Shown: positions 9,084 through 18,359, counted from the stretch's first letter. The stretch: 64,000 nucleotides of DNA from Agromyces sp. G08B096 (GCF_040267705.1 NZ_CP158374.1:868001-932000), one strand, 5' to 3'. Notes: generated from the letters alone by a model not told the origin. Translations and numbers: made by a program.

Positions 9084-10775
9084 GTGAACGAGATCCAGGG
9101 CACGGGCATCGGTCAGGGGGTGGCCGTCGGGCCGGTGGTGCGGATGGCGGAACGGCTGCCCGAGCCGGTCGACCGGCCGAGCCACCTCGACCCGGCCCGG
9201 GAGGAGGAGCGCGCGCGGGCGTCGCTCTCCGTCGTCGCCCAGGATCTTCAGCGCCGCGGTTCGCTGGCCGGCGGGGCCGCGAAGGACGTGCTCGAGGCGC
9301 AGGCGATGATGGCCGAGGACCCGACGCTCGTCGAGGACATCGTGAAGCGGCTGGGTGAGGGCAAGACCGCCGAGCGGGCGGTGTACGAGGCGTTCGCCGC
9401 GTTCCGCGAGCTCCTCGCCGGGATGGGCGGGTACCTCGGCGAGCGTGCCGCCGACCTCGACGACGTCTCGCAGCGCGTCGTCGCGCACCTGCTGAAGCTC
9501 CCCGCGCCGGGCGTGCCGAACCCCGGCCACCCCTTCGTGCTCGTCGCCAGGGACCTCGCGCCCGCCGACACCGCGCTGCTCGATCTCGGACAGGTGCTCG
9601 GCCTCGTCACCGTCGACGGCGGGCCGACGTCGCACACGGCGATCCTCGCGAGGGAGAAGTCCATCGTCGCGGTCGTCGGTGCGGCGGGCGCCGCCGAGCT
9701 CGCGGACGGCGACAGTGTGATCGTCGACGCGGAACGAGACGTCGTGGTCGCCTCGCCCACGGCCGTCCAGGTCGCCGAGGCCCGTGCGCGGATCGCCGAG
9801 CATGCGGCCGCGGCCGCGGCACCGGTGACGCCCGGCGCACTCGCGGACGGGACCGCCGTGCCGCTGCTCGCGAACCTCGGGTCCGCCGACGGTGCCGCCG
9901 AGGCCATCAGGCTGGGCGCCGAAGGCGTCGGACTGTTCCGCACCGAGTTCCTGTTCCTCGACGCCGACCGGGCGCCGAGCGTGGCCGAGCAGCAGGAGCA
10001 GTACACCCGGCTGCTGGCCGCCTTCCCCGGACGGAAGGTCGTCGTGCGGGTGCTGGACGCCGGCGCCGACAAGCCCCTCGCCTTCCTCAACGACGCGCCC
10101 GAGGAGAACCCGGCCCTCGGGCTGCGCGGCATCCGCTCGCTCCGGCACGCCGAGACGATCCTCCGCGAACAGCTCACCGCGCTCGCCGCGGCCGACGCCG
10201 CGACCGACGCCGAGCTCTGGGTGATGGCGCCGATGATCGCCACGGTCGAGGAGACCCGCTACTTCACCGCGCTCGCCGCGGACCTCGGCATCCGCGTCGC
10301 CGGGGTGATGGTCGAGGTGCCCTCGGCGGCGCTGCTCGCCGAGCAGGTGCTCGATGTCGCGGCGTTCGCCTCGATCGGGACGAACGACCTCACGCAGTAC
10401 ACGATGGCCGCCGACCGACTGCTCGGCACCGTGGCGAACCTGCAGGATCCGTGGCATCCGGCGGTGCTGAAGCTCATCGCCGAGGTCGGCCGCGCCGGCG
10501 CGGCCACCGGCAAACCCGTCGGTATCTGCGGCGAGGCCGCCGCCGATCCGCTCCTCGCCGTGGTCCTCGTGGGCCTCGGCGCCACCAGCCTGTCGATGTC
10601 CCCATCGGCACTCGCAGACGTCCGCGCCTCCCTCGCGCGGTACGGCCTGGACGACGCACGCGCGATCGCCCGGGCTGCCCTGGCCGCTGAGGGAGCGGCC
10701 GAGGCGAAGCAGGCGGCCCGCGAGGCCGCCGAGTCCAGCACGACCGTCCACCCGGCACGGGAGACCGCGCCGTGA
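9084..10775 (+). CDS. ptsI: PTS Enzyme I (phosphoenolpyruvate-protein phosphotransferase)
   Basis: 563 residues. It autophosphorylates from phosphoenolpyruvate and passes phosphate to HPr. The active histidine is H184 in GGPTSHTAILAR; the PEP-binding TIM barrel has GIGLFRTEFLFLD-like sequence (here EGVGLFRTEF) and the catalytic cysteine C482 in GICGEAAADP. The GTG start at 9084 follows GGGAGGA. Having both general PTS genes inside a mannitol locus suggests this could be the only Enzyme I and HPr of the cell, or a mannitol-dedicated pair; that cannot be told from this window. Confidence 0.96.
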   Translation: MNEIQGTGIGQGVAVGPVVRMAERLPEPVDRPSHLDPAREEERARASLSVVAQDLQRRGSLAGGAAKDVLEAQAMMAEDPTLVEDIVKRLGEGKTAERAVYEAFAAFRELLAGMGGYLGERAADLDDVSQRVVAHLLKLPAPGVPNPGHPFVLVARDLAPADTALLDLGQVLGLVTVDGGPTSHTAILAREKSIVAVVGAAGAAELADGDSVIVDAERDVVVASPTAVQVAEARARIAEHAAAAAAPVTPGALADGTAVPLLANLGSADGAAEAIRLGAEGVGLFRTEFLFLDADRAPSVAEQQEQYTRLLAAFPGRKVVVRVLDAGADKPLAFLNDAPEENPALGLRGIRSLRHAETILREQLTALAAADAATDAELWVMAPMIATVEETRYFTALAADLGIRVAGVMVEVPSAALLAEQVLDVAAFASIGTNDLTQYTMAADRLLGTVANLQDPWHPAVLKLIAEVGRAGAATGKPVGICGEAAADPLLAVVLVGLGATSLSMSPSALADVRASLARYGLDDARAIARAALAAEGAAEAKQAAREAAESSTTVHPARETAP

Positions 10776-10794
10776 CCAGCAGAGAGGCATCACG

Positions 10795-12354
10795 ATGACG
10801 ACGACGTCACCGGACACGAAGCGGCCTGGGGGAGCCCGCGTCGCAGTCCAGAAGTTCGGCACCTTCCTCAGCGGCATGATCATGCCGAACATCCCGGCCC
10901 TCATCGCGTGGGGCATCATCACGGCGTTCTTCATCCCGGTGGGGTGGACGCCGAACGCCGACCTCGCGACCCTGGTGTTCCCGGTCATCCACTACCTGCT
11001 GCCGATCCTGATCGCCTACACCGGCGGCCACATGGTCTACCAGGTGCGCGGCGGCGTCGTGGCCGCGATCGCCGTGCTCGGCGCCATCGCCGGGTCCGAC
11101 CTGCTCGTCGACCAGTTCAACGCCACGCTGCCCGAGGGCGACGCGCCGCTCGGCTACGTCCACATGTTCATCGGCGCGATGATCATGGGCCCGCTCGCGG
11201 CGTACACGATGAAGTGGCTCGACCGACTGTGGGACGGCCGCATCAAGGCCGGCTTCGAGATGCTCGTCAACATGTTCTCCGCCGGCATCTGGGGCTTCGT
11301 GATGGCCGTCGTCGGGTTCTACCCGGTCGCCTGGCTCGTGAACGGCATCATGACGGTCCTCGGAAACGGCGTGAACTGGCTCATCGAGACGAACCTGCTG
11401 CCGCTCACGAGCATCATCATCGAGCCCGCGAAGGTGTTCTTCCTCAACAACGCCATCAACCACGGCGTGCTCACGCCGCTCGGCACCCAGGAGGCCGCCG
11501 ACACGGGGCAGTCCATCCTGTTCCTGCTCGAGGCGAACCCCGGGCCCGGCGTCGGCCTGCTGCTCGCATTCACGCTGTTCGGCATCGGTGCGGCGCGCGC
11601 CACCGCCCCGGGCGCCGCGGTCATCCAGTTCTTCGGCGGCATCCACGAGGTGTACTTCCCGTACGCCCTCATGAAGCCCGTGCTGATCCTCGCCCTCATC
11701 GCCGGCGGAATGACGGGCGTCACCACGAACATGCTCCTGGGCGGTGCGCTCAGGGCACCGGCCGCACCAGGCAGCATCATCGCGGTGCTCGCGCAAACGG
11801 CGGCCGGCGCCTACGTCGCGGTCATCCTCTCGGTCGTGCTCTCGGCCGCGGTGACCTTCGTCATCGCCTCCGTGATCCTGCGGGCGTCGCGGAAGCGCGA
11901 CCTCGCGGCCGAGGCGGCGGGCGGCGACGCGTTCGGCGCCGCGATCGACCGCACCACCGAGGCGAAGGGCAAGCAGTCCGCCTACCTCGACGGCCTCCGG
12001 GCCGAGGGCATGGAGGACGTCGAAGAGGCCGGAGTCCTCACCGCCGCGACGCTCGGCGACAAGCGCATCGAGCACGTCGTGTTCGCCTGCGACGCCGGGA
12101 TGGGCTCGTCGGCCATGGGCGCGAGCGTGCTCAGGAACAAGATCAAGAAGGCCGGCATCGAGGGTGTCACCGTGGTCAACACGGCGATCGCGAACCTCGA
12201 CCCATCGGCGGATCTCGTGATCACGCAGAGCCAGCTCACCGATCGTGCCCGGCAGCAGACGCCCGACGCGCTGCACGTCTCGGTGGACAACTTCATGAAC
12301 TCCCCGAAGTACGACGAGGTCGTCGACCTCATCAAGTCGAGAGGGGCTCGCTGA
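10795..12354 (+). CDS. mtlA: mannitol-specific PTS EIICB permease
   Basis: 519 residues. An EIIC membrane domain (residues about 15-365; starts FLSGMIMPNIPALIAWG) is joined by a linker to an EIIB domain near 425-519, whose phosphocysteine is C432 in FACDAGMGSSAMG. It takes up mannitol and releases mannitol 1-phosphate. The EIIA domain found fused in E. coli MtlA is missing and is supplied by the separate gene at 12446. A stable hairpin lies just after the stop codon. Confidence 0.95.
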   Translation: MTTTSPDTKRPGGARVAVQKFGTFLSGMIMPNIPALIAWGIITAFFIPVGWTPNADLATLVFPVIHYLLPILIAYTGGHMVYQVRGGVVAAIAVLGAIAGSDLLVDQFNATLPEGDAPLGYVHMFIGAMIMGPLAAYTMKWLDRLWDGRIKAGFEMLVNMFSAGIWGFVMAVVGFYPVAWLVNGIMTVLGNGVNWLIETNLLPLTSIIIEPAKVFFLNNAINHGVLTPLGTQEAADTGQSILFLLEANPGPGVGLLLAFTLFGIGAARATAPGAAVIQFFGGIHEVYFPYALMKPVLILALIAGGMTGVTTNMLLGGALRAPAAPGSIIAVLAQTAAGAYVAVILSVVLSAAVTFVIASVILRASRKRDLAAEAAGGDAFGAAIDRTTEAKGKQSAYLDGLRAEGMEDVEEAGVLTAATLGDKRIEHVVFACDAGMGSSAMGASVLRNKIKKAGIEGVTVVNTAIANLDPSADLVITQSQLTDRARQQTPDALHVSVDNFMNSPKYDEVVDLIKSRGAR

Positions 12355-12360
12355 CGCGAC

Positions 12361-12393
12361 GGGCCGCGGACGCCGGGGGAGCGTCCGCGGCCC
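12361..12393 (+). other. stable hairpin between mtlA and the EIIA gene
   Basis: A perfect 13-bp stem (12361-12373 with 12381-12393) with a 7-base loop, seven bases after the mtlA stop. No T run follows, so full termination is not expected; partial termination or mRNA stabilisation between EIICB and EIIA is a reasonable inference. Confidence 0.75.
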
Positions 12394-12445
12394 GCCCGTC
12401 GTGCGCCGCGAGCACCGGTCGACCCGATCCCGAAAGGACCAAGAC

Positions 12446-12883
12446 ATGACCGAAGAGATCCTGGCGCCCGGCGCGGTGCGCATCCTCGACCGGGTCGCCG
12501 ATCGCGACGCGGCGATCCGGCAGGCGGGCGAGATCCTCGTCGAGGCGGGCGCCGTGCGCCCCGAGTACGTCGACGCGATGCTCGAGCGGGAGGCGTCGGT
12601 GTCGACCTACATGGGCAACCTCCTCGCCATCCCGCACGGCACGAACGAGGCGAAGGACGCGATCCTCCGCTCGGCGCTGTCGTTCGTGCGCTACGAGGAG
12701 CCCGTCGACTGGGCGGGCGACGAGGTGCGGTTCGTGGTGGGCATCGCCGGCATCGGCGACGAACACCTCGAGATCCTCTCGAAGATCGCCATCGTCTTCT
12801 CCGACGAGGACGAGGTCGCCGGCCTGCTCGCTGCTGGCAGCCCCGACGAACTCCGCGCCCGGCTCTCGGCGGTCAACGACTGA
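12446..12883 (+). CDS. mtlF: mannitol-specific PTS EIIA
   Basis: 145 residues of the fructose/mannitol EIIA family. The phosphohistidine is H64 in LAIPHGTNEAK. It accepts phosphate from HPr and donates to the EIIB domain of MtlA. ATG 12446 follows AAAGGA. Its TGA overlaps the mtlD ATG by one base (TGATG at 12881-12885). The separate EIIA, CB order A after CB and next to the dehydrogenase is as in Firmicutes mannitol operons. Confidence 0.95.
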   Translation: MTEEILAPGAVRILDRVADRDAAIRQAGEILVEAGAVRPEYVDAMLEREASVSTYMGNLLAIPHGTNEAKDAILRSALSFVRYEEPVDWAGDEVRFVVGIAGIGDEHLEILSKIAIVFSDEDEVAGLLAAGSPDELRARLSAVND

Positions 12884-14061
12884 TGCTCGCCGTCCACTTC
12901 GGCGCGGGCAACATCGGCCGCGGCTTCGTGGGGCTGCTGCTGCACGAGTCGGGGTACGACGTCGTGTTCGCCGACGTCGACCGCGCGCTCATCGACCGGC
13001 TCGAGGCATCCGACTCGTACACGGTGCACGAGGTGGGGCCGGGTGCGCGCGACCATCGCGTCGACCGGTTCCGCGCCATCGACAGTGCGACGGATGCCCC
13101 CGCTCTCGTCGCCGCGCTCGCCGCAGCGGACGTGGTGACCACCGCTGTCGGGCCGCGCGTGCTCCGCTTCATCGCCCCCCACGTGCTCGAGGGGCTCCGC
13201 GAGCGAGCGGCCGACGTCCCGCCGGTCGCGGTCATGGCGTGCGAGAACGCGATCAACGCCACCGACCTCCTCCGCGACGAGATCGCCGCGCTCACCACGC
13301 CGGACGAGTGGGCCGAGCTGTCGCGGCGCGCGGTCTTCGCCAACACCGCCGTCGACCGGATCGTGCCCGGCCAGCCGGCGGACGCCGGCCTCGACGTCAC
13401 CGTGGAGACGTTCTTCGAGTGGGCGATCGAGCGCCCGCCGTTCGGCGACGCGCCTCCGCCCATCGCGGCGGCGCACTTCGTCGACGAGCTCGCCCCGTAC
13501 ATCGAGCGGAAGCTCTTCACCGTGAACACGGGGCACGCGTCGATCGCGTACGCGGGCTTCGCCGCGGGCCATCACCGCCTGAGCGATGCGCTCGCAGACC
13601 CGGCCGTGCGCGCGATGGTCGAGTGCGTGCTGGCCGAGACCAGCTCGCTCATCGTCGCCGAGCGCGGCTTCAGCGCCGAGGAGCAGAACGCGTACCGCGC
13701 ACGCATCCTCGAGCGCTTCGCGAATCCCGAGCTCCCCGACACCGTCGAACGCGTCGGCCGTCAGCCGTTGCGGAAGCTCTCGCGCAAGGAGCGCTTCATC
13801 GAGCCGGCCGCCCGGCTGGCCGCGCGCGGCGAGCCCGTCGACGGCCTCCTCGAGGCGGTCGGCGCGGCGCTGCGGTTCGACGTGCCCGACGATCCCGAGA
13901 GCACCGAGCTGCGGCATCTGCTCGCGAGCCTCTCCCCGGAGGAGTTCGTGCGGGAGGTCACGGCGATCGAGGCGGAGCATCCGCTCTTCGCGCGTCTCGT
14001 CGCAGTCGTGGCCGACGCCCAGTCGGAGGCGATTGGCGATTCGGCAACGGATCGCCTATAG
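12883..14061 (+). CDS. mtlD: mannitol-1-phosphate 5-dehydrogenase
   Basis: 392 residues. It oxidises mannitol 1-phosphate to fructose 6-phosphate with NAD+. The N terminus has the dinucleotide-binding FGAGNIGRGFVG, followed by the acidic residue after strand two (FADVDRAL) and the family motif CENAIN; ERKLFTVNTGHASIAY is the conserved catalytic region. It overlaps mtlF by one base. Its stop codon TAG lies inside the -10 box proposed for infA. Confidence 0.96.
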   Translation: MLAVHFGAGNIGRGFVGLLLHESGYDVVFADVDRALIDRLEASDSYTVHEVGPGARDHRVDRFRAIDSATDAPALVAALAAADVVTTAVGPRVLRFIAPHVLEGLRERAADVPPVAVMACENAINATDLLRDEIAALTTPDEWAELSRRAVFANTAVDRIVPGQPADAGLDVTVETFFEWAIERPPFGDAPPPIAAAHFVDELAPYIERKLFTVNTGHASIAYAGFAAGHHRLSDALADPAVRAMVECVLAETSSLIVAERGFSAEEQNAYRARILERFANPELPDTVERVGRQPLRKLSRKERFIEPAARLAARGEPVDGLLEAVGAALRFDVPDDPESTELRHLLASLSPEEFVREVTAIEAEHPLFARLVAVVADAQSEAIGDSATDRL

Positions 14062-14062
14062 T
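14033..14062 (+). promoter_or_regulatory. promoter of the infA-rplQ operon, overlapping the mtlD stop
   Basis: TTGGCG at 14033-14038 and TATAGT at 14057-14062 with an 18-base spacer make a good housekeeping sigma promoter. The -10 box includes the mtlD stop codon. It would let the ribosomal genes be transcribed independently of mannitol. Confidence 0.75.
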
Positions 14063-14078
14063 AGACCCTTGGTGTTTT

Positions 14079-14098
14079 GCACGCCCGGTTCGGCGTGC
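14079..14098 (+). other. hairpin in the infA leader
   Basis: Stem 14079-14085 with 14092-14098 (GCACGCC paired to GGCGTGC), 6-base loop, in the roughly 125-base leader between the proposed promoter and infA. A second possible pairing joins 14065-14070 (ACCCTT) to 14136-14141 (AAGGGT). No known riboswitch was recognised. Confidence 0.55.
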
Positions 14099-14193
14099 CC
14101 GACGACCTGTCTCGACGGGCCGACGGAGGTCCCGAAGGGTGCCAGGGCATCATCGCACGACTGATCATCCCGAACCCAAGCGATAGTGAGGCT

Positions 14194-14415
14194 ATGGCCA
14201 AGAAAGACGGCGTCATCGAGATCGAAGGCTCGGTCATCGAGGCACTCCCGAACGCGATGTTCCGTGTGGAGCTCACGAACGGGCACAAGGTGCTCGCCCA
14301 CATCTCAGGCAAGATGCGCCAGCACTACATCCGCATCCTCCCCGAGGACCGCGTGATCGTGGAGCTGAGCCCCTACGACCTGACCCGCGGGCGCATCGTC
14401 TATCGCTACAAGTAA
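14194..14415 (+). CDS. infA: translation initiation factor IF-1
   Basis: 73 residues forming a single S1/OB fold, starting [14 protein letters not shown] and including the conserved [13 protein letters not shown] and RGRIVYRYK end. IF-1 binds the ribosomal A site during initiation. ATG 14194 is the conserved start. It is the first gene of its transcription unit here, because the mannitol locus separates it from map. Confidence 0.98.
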   Translation: MAKKDGVIEIEGSVIEALPNAMFRVELTNGHKVLAHISGKMRQHYIRILPEDRVIVELSPYDLTRGRIVYRYK

Positions 14416-14484
14416 GGGCTGTTCGGAAAGTAACGGCCCGCGGCACCCCGCGGGCACGAGGACAGCGAACGAAGGAACACGACT

Positions 14485-14598
14485 GTGAAGGTCAACCCCA
14501 GCGTCAAGCGCATCTGCGACAAGTGCAAGATCATCCGCCGCCACGGCCGCGTCATGGTGATCTGCGAGAACCCGCGCCACAAGCAGCGCCAGGGCTAG
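14485..14598 (+). CDS. rpmJ: 50S ribosomal protein L36
   Basis: 37 residues from GTG 14485 to TAG, starting [15 protein letters not shown]. It keeps the zinc ribbon: C11, C14, C27 and H32. This is the zinc-containing form of L36, which sits near the peptidyl-transferase centre. The gene is very short but its placement between infA and rpsM is the conserved bacterial order. Confidence 0.96.
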   Translation: MKVNPSVKRICDKCKIIRRHGRVMVICENPRHKQRQG

Positions 14599-14753
14599 TC
14601 GCCGCGCTCGCGGGCGCGTCCGCACGCGCCCGCCCCGCGACTCACAACTGAACACATCGGCAACGCCAGAATCCGTTCGCGGAGGACACCTCGGGAGGAG
14701 GCCCGGGCACCGGCGTTGCTCCACACCTCCACTCACTCACAGGAGAAGCCACC

Positions 14754-15134
14754 ATGGCACGTCTGGCAGGAGTCGACATCCCGCGCGAGAAGCGCGTGGA
14801 GATCGCACTGACCTACATCTACGGCGTCGGCCGCACTCGCGCGCTGCAGACGCTCGCGGAGACCGGCATCGACGGGAACATCCGCGTCCGCGACCTCACC
14901 GACGACCAGCTCGTCGCCCTCCGCGACTACATCGAGGGCAACTACAAGGTGGAGGGCGACCTCCGCCGCGAGGTGGCCGCCGACATCCGCCGCAAGGTCG
15001 AGATCGGCTCGTACGAGGGCATCCGGCACCGCAAGGGCCTGCCCGTCCGCGGCCAGCGCACCAAGACCAACGCTCGTACCCGCAAGGGCCCGAAGCGCAC
15101 CGTCGCCGGCAAGAAGAAGCCCGGCCGCAAGTAA
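14754..15134 (+). CDS. rpsM: 30S ribosomal protein S13
   Basis: 126 residues, starting [24 protein letters not shown], with the helix-two-turns-helix motif and the [21 protein letters not shown] basic tail. S13 sits in the head of the small subunit and contacts S19, L5 and the P-site tRNA. AGGAGA at 14741-14746 precedes the ATG. A 155-base gap separates it from rpmJ. Confidence 0.98.
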   Translation: MARLAGVDIPREKRVEIALTYIYGVGRTRALQTLAETGIDGNIRVRDLTDDQLVALRDYIEGNYKVEGDLRREVAADIRRKVEIGSYEGIRHRKGLPVRGQRTKTNARTRKGPKRTVAGKKKPGRK

Positions 15135-15166
15135 CCGCTCGTCGCCAGATCTAGGAGATTTCGAAC

Positions 15167-15565
15167 ATGGCAGCACCCAAGGCGGCTACTCGCAAGCCGC
15201 GCAAGAAGGAAAAGAAGAACATCGCCGTGGGCCAGGCCCACATCAAGTCGACGTTCAACAACACCATCGTGTCGATCACCGACACGACCGGTGCCGTGAT
15301 CAGCTGGGCGTCCTCGGGCGGCGTCGGCTTCAAGGGCTCGCGCAAGTCGACCCCGTTCGCCGCGCAGCTGGCCGCCGAGTCGGCCGCCCGCCAGGCGCAG
15401 GAGCACGGCATGAAGAAGGTCGACGTCTTCGTGAAGGGCCCCGGCTCGGGCCGCGAGACCGCGATCCGCTCGCTCCAGGCGGCGGGCCTCGAGGTCGGCA
15501 GCATCACGGATGTCACGCCGCAGGCGCACAACGGCGTTCGTCCGCCGAAGCGTCGCCGCGTCTAA
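15167..15565 (+). CDS. rpsK: 30S ribosomal protein S11
   Basis: 132 residues with the basic N terminus followed by the family core ([45 protein letters not shown]) and the C-terminal [11 protein letters not shown]11 forms the platform of the small subunit beside the E site. TAGGAGA at 15151-15157 precedes the ATG. The rpsM-rpsK-rpoA-rplQ order is standard; rpsD is absent from the cluster, as in other actinobacteria. Confidence 0.98.
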   Translation: MAAPKAATRKPRKKEKKNIAVGQAHIKSTFNNTIVSITDTTGAVISWASSGGVGFKGSRKSTPFAAQLAAESAARQAQEHGMKKVDVFVKGPGSGRETAIRSLQAAGLEVGSITDVTPQAHNGVRPPKRRRV

Positions 15566-15583
15566 CGCTCCGAAGCCCTCGCC

Positions 15584-15608
15584 GGCCGGCGCCCATGCGG
15601 CGCCGGCC
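15584..15608 (+). other. GC hairpin between rpsK and rpoA
   Basis: A 10-bp stem (15584-15593 with 15599-15608) and 5-base loop. No clear T run follows, so it is more likely an attenuator or processing site than a full terminator. Confidence 0.55.
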
Positions 15609-15700
15609 CGGCGTGGGGCAGACGTTCTCTCTCTCAACTCAAGAATCCTCAGCATCGCGAGGCGTCATATAGCGGACGCCCTGCCGAAAGGAATCCAACC

Positions 15701-16687
15701 GTGCTGATCGCACAGCGCCCGACGCTCACCGAAGAGAACATCTCGGAGTTCCGTTCGCGGTTCGTGATCGAGCCCCTCGAGCCGGGCTTCGGCTACACCC
15801 TGGGCAACTCGCTCCGTCGCACCCTCCTCTCCTCCATCCCCGGCGCCGCCGTGACGAGCATCCGCATCGACGGCGTGCTCCACGAGTTCTCGACCGTCCC
15901 GGGCGTGAAGGAGGATGTCACCGAGATCATCCTCAACATCAAGAACCTGGTCGTCTCCAGCGAGCACGACGAGCCCATCACCGCCTACCTGCGCAAGCAG
16001 GGCGCCGGTGAGGTCACCGCAGCCGACATCTCCGCTCCGGCGGGGGTCGAGGTGCACAACCCCGACCTCGTCATCGCGACCCTCAACGACTCGGCGAAGT
16101 TCGAGCTCGAGCTCACGATCGAGCGCGGCCGCGGCTACGTCTCCGCCAGCCAGAACCGCAACGAGTACTCCGAGGCCGGCCAGATCCCGGTCGACTCGAT
16201 CTACTCGCCGGTGCTCAAGGTCACCTACCGCGTCGAGGCGACGCGTGCCGGTGAGCGCACCGACTTCGACCGCCTCGTGGTCGACGTCGAGACGAAGGCG
16301 GCGATCTCGCCGCGCGACGCCATCGCATCGGCCGGCCGCACCCTGGTCGAGCTGTTCGGCCTCGCCCGCGAGCTGAACACCGCAGCCGAGGGCATCGAGA
16401 TCGGGCCCGCCCCGGTCGACGCCGTGCTCTCGAGCGAACTCTCGATCCCGATCGAGGACCTCGACCTGTCGGTGCGCAGCTACAACTGCCTCAAGCGCGA
16501 GGGCATCAACACGGTGTCCGAGCTCGTCGCCCTGTCCGAGTCGCAGCTGATGAACATCCGCAACTTCGGTCAGAAGTCGGTCGACGAGGTCAAGGACAAG
16601 CTCACGGAGATGGGTCTGTCGCTGAAGGACTCGGTCCCCGGTTTCGACGGCGCCCACTTCTACACGGGCTTCGACGACGAGAACTAG
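15701..16687 (+). CDS. rpoA: DNA-directed RNA polymerase subunit alpha
   Basis: 328 residues. The N-terminal dimerisation domain ([26 protein letters not shown]) and the C-terminal domain with the helix-hairpin-helix motif ([33 protein letters not shown]) are complete. Alpha nucleates polymerase assembly and contacts activators and UP elements. The GTG start at 15701 follows GAAAGGA at 15686-15692. Confidence 0.98.
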   Translation: MLIAQRPTLTEENISEFRSRFVIEPLEPGFGYTLGNSLRRTLLSSIPGAAVTSIRIDGVLHEFSTVPGVKEDVTEIILNIKNLVVSSEHDEPITAYLRKQGAGEVTAADISAPAGVEVHNPDLVIATLNDSAKFELELTIERGRGYVSASQNRNEYSEAGQIPVDSIYSPVLKVTYRVEATRAGERTDFDRLVVDVETKAAISPRDAIASAGRTLVELFGLARELNTAAEGIEIGPAPVDAVLSSELSIPIEDLDLSVRSYNCLKREGINTVSELVALSESQLMNIRNFGQKSVDEVKDKLTEMGLSLKDSVPGFDGAHFYTGFDDEN

Positions 16688-16730
16688 GCCGTAGCGCCCG
16701 CCAACCCCCACTACCTGGAGACAACGAACC

Positions 16731-17276
16731 ATGCCGAAGCCCACGAAGGGCCCCCGCCTCGGAGGCGGACCCGCGCACGAGCGGTTGATGCTCGCGAACC
16801 TCGCCGCCGCGCTGTTCACGCACAAGCGCATCACGACCACCGAGACGAAGGCGAAGCGGCTCCGCCCGGTCGCCGAGCGTCTCGTCACCTTCGCCAAGCG
16901 CGGCGACCTGCACGCCCGTCGCCGCGTCCTCTCGGTGATCGGCGACAAGTCGGTCGTGCACGAGCTGTTCGCGGTCATCGCGCCGCAGGTGGCCGACCGT
17001 GAGGGCGGCTACACCCGCATCACGAAGATCGGCAACCGCAAGGGCGACAACGCGCCCATGGCGGTCATCGAGCTCGTCCTCGAGCCCGTGACCCCGAAGC
17101 AGCGCGCCGCGAAGCCCGCCGCCGAGGCGCCGGCTCCCGCTGCCGAGGAGCCCGCGGAGGCTCCTGCCGAGGAGACCGTCACCGAGTCGGAGGCCGCGGT
17201 CGACGAGGCCGCCGGCGCCGAGGCCGCTGAGGCCGAGGCTCCCGCCGAGGAGAGCGTCGAGGCCGAGGCGAAGTAA
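16731..17276 (+). CDS. rplQ: 50S ribosomal protein L17 with an acidic C-terminal tail
   Basis: 181 residues; the L17 core ([20 protein letters not shown] to AVIELVLEP) ends near residue 120. Residues 122-181 form an added Ala/Glu/Pro tail with net negative charge. L17 lies near the peptide exit tunnel. Similar tails are known in actinobacterial L17. It is the last gene of the alpha operon, followed 13 bases later by a terminator. Confidence 0.97.
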   Translation: MPKPTKGPRLGGGPAHERLMLANLAAALFTHKRITTTETKAKRLRPVAERLVTFAKRGDLHARRRVLSVIGDKSVVHELFAVIAPQVADREGGYTRITKIGNRKGDNAPMAVIELVLEPVTPKQRAAKPAAEAPAPAAEEPAEAPAEETVTESEAAVDEAAGAEAAEAEAPAEESVEAEAK

Positions 17277-17288
17277 CGCCGAACCCGA

Positions 17289-17325
17289 GAACGGGTCCCG
17301 TGTCCACCGGGCACGGGGCCCGTTC
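17289..17325 (+). terminator. terminator of the alpha ribosomal operon
   Basis: Stem 17289-17302 with 17312-17325, 14 positions including one G-U wobble, loop of nine bases, followed by GTCGTTT. It closes the infA-rplQ unit before truA. Confidence 0.85.
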
Positions 17326-17423
17326 GTCGTTTCTCCGGACTCGGCGGCGGGTTCGATGGTCGCGATGCCTGGGGCCCCGGCGCGCGTGCCGCCGGTCGTC
17401 CGGCCGATACGGTGGCCGGCCCG

Positions 17424-17429
17424 TAGGCT
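17424..17429 (+). promoter_or_regulatory. -10 box of truA (leaderless)
   Basis: TAGGCT ends six bases before the GTG at 17436, so transcription would begin at or next to the start codon. Confidence 0.6.
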
Positions 17430-17435
17430 GGACGG

Positions 17436-18359
17436 GTGGACGAGCGGGCGGCGGTCGAGAGCGCGGAGACCGTTCGCATCCGGCTCGCCATCGCGTACGA
17501 CGGCGCCGGCTTCGCCGGTTGGAGCCGGCAGCCGGGGCTGCGCACGGTGCAGGGTGTGCTGGAGGAGGCGCTCGCGATCCTGTTCCGGCGCGCCGGAGTC
17601 GCCCCGAGGCTGACGGTCGCCGGACGGACGGACGCCGGCGTCCACGCCCTCGGACAGGTCGCCCACCTCGACGTGCCGGCCGACGCGTTCGACGCCGTCA
17701 CGCGGGCGCGTCGGGGAGATGCCGCGGCCGGCCGGAGCAGCGATCCCGGCGGGGTGCTCGTCCGGAGGCTCACGGGCATCCTCGGGGCATCCGACGCCGA
17801 CGTGGTCGTCTCACGGGCCGAGCCCGCACCCGACGGGTTCGACGCGCGGTTCTCCGCGATCTGGCGGCGATACGAGTACCGGGTGGCGGACGCCGCCGCG
17901 ATTCGCGACCCGCTCGCGCGCGGGCGCACCGTCTGGCTGCCGCGCGACCTCGACGAGGCGGCGATGGATGCCGCTGCCCGGTCGTTGACTGGCCTCCACG
18001 ACTTCGCGGCGTACTGCAAGCCGCGCGAGGAGGCGACCACGATCCGAACCCTGCAGGACTACCGGTGGTCGCGCCGCGAGGACGGCGTGCTCGCGGCCGA
18101 GCTCCAGGCCGATGCCTTCTGCCACTCCATGGTGCGTGCGTTGGTCGGCGCCTGCGTGGCCGTCGGCGAGGGCCGGCTCGACCCGGACGACCCGGCGCGG
18201 CTGCTCGCCGCGAGGGAACGGACGAGCGCGTTCAAGGTGATGCCCGCCAAGGGGCTCGTGCTCACCGAGGTGGGGTACCCGCCGGACGCCGAGCTGGCGG
18301 CGCGGGCCGAGCAGACGCGGGCTCGCCGCGAATTGCGTGTCGACGGGGTCATCGGCTAA
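17436..18359 (+). CDS. truA: tRNA pseudouridine(38-40) synthase TruA
   Basis: 307 residues. It converts uridines 38-40 of the tRNA anticodon arm to pseudouridine. The catalytic aspartate is in [12 protein letters not shown]; the second half has the RYEYRVAD and [17 protein letters not shown] regions. A segment near residues 88-112 is an insertion relative to E. coli TruA. GTG 17436 is supported by a -10 box six bases upstream. It follows rplQ in the order common to actinobacteria but has its own promoter. Confidence 0.95.
   Translation: MDERAAVESAETVRIRLAIAYDGAGFAGWSRQPGLRTVQGVLEEALAILFRRAGVAPRLTVAGRTDAGVHALGQVAHLDVPADAFDAVTRARRGDAAAGRSSDPGGVLVRRLTGILGASDADVVVSRAEPAPDGFDARFSAIWRRYEYRVADAAAIRDPLARGRTVWLPRDLDEAAMDAAARSLTGLHDFAAYCKPREEATTIRTLQDYRWSRREDGVLAAELQADAFCHSMVRALVGACVAVGEGRLDPDDPARLLAARERTSAFKVMPAKGLVLTEVGYPPDAELAARAEQTRARRELRVDGVIG

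Noticed and set aside
14063-14193. A riboswitch in the infA leader
   Set aside because: Only one clean hairpin and one long-range pairing were seen, with no match to a known riboswitch core.
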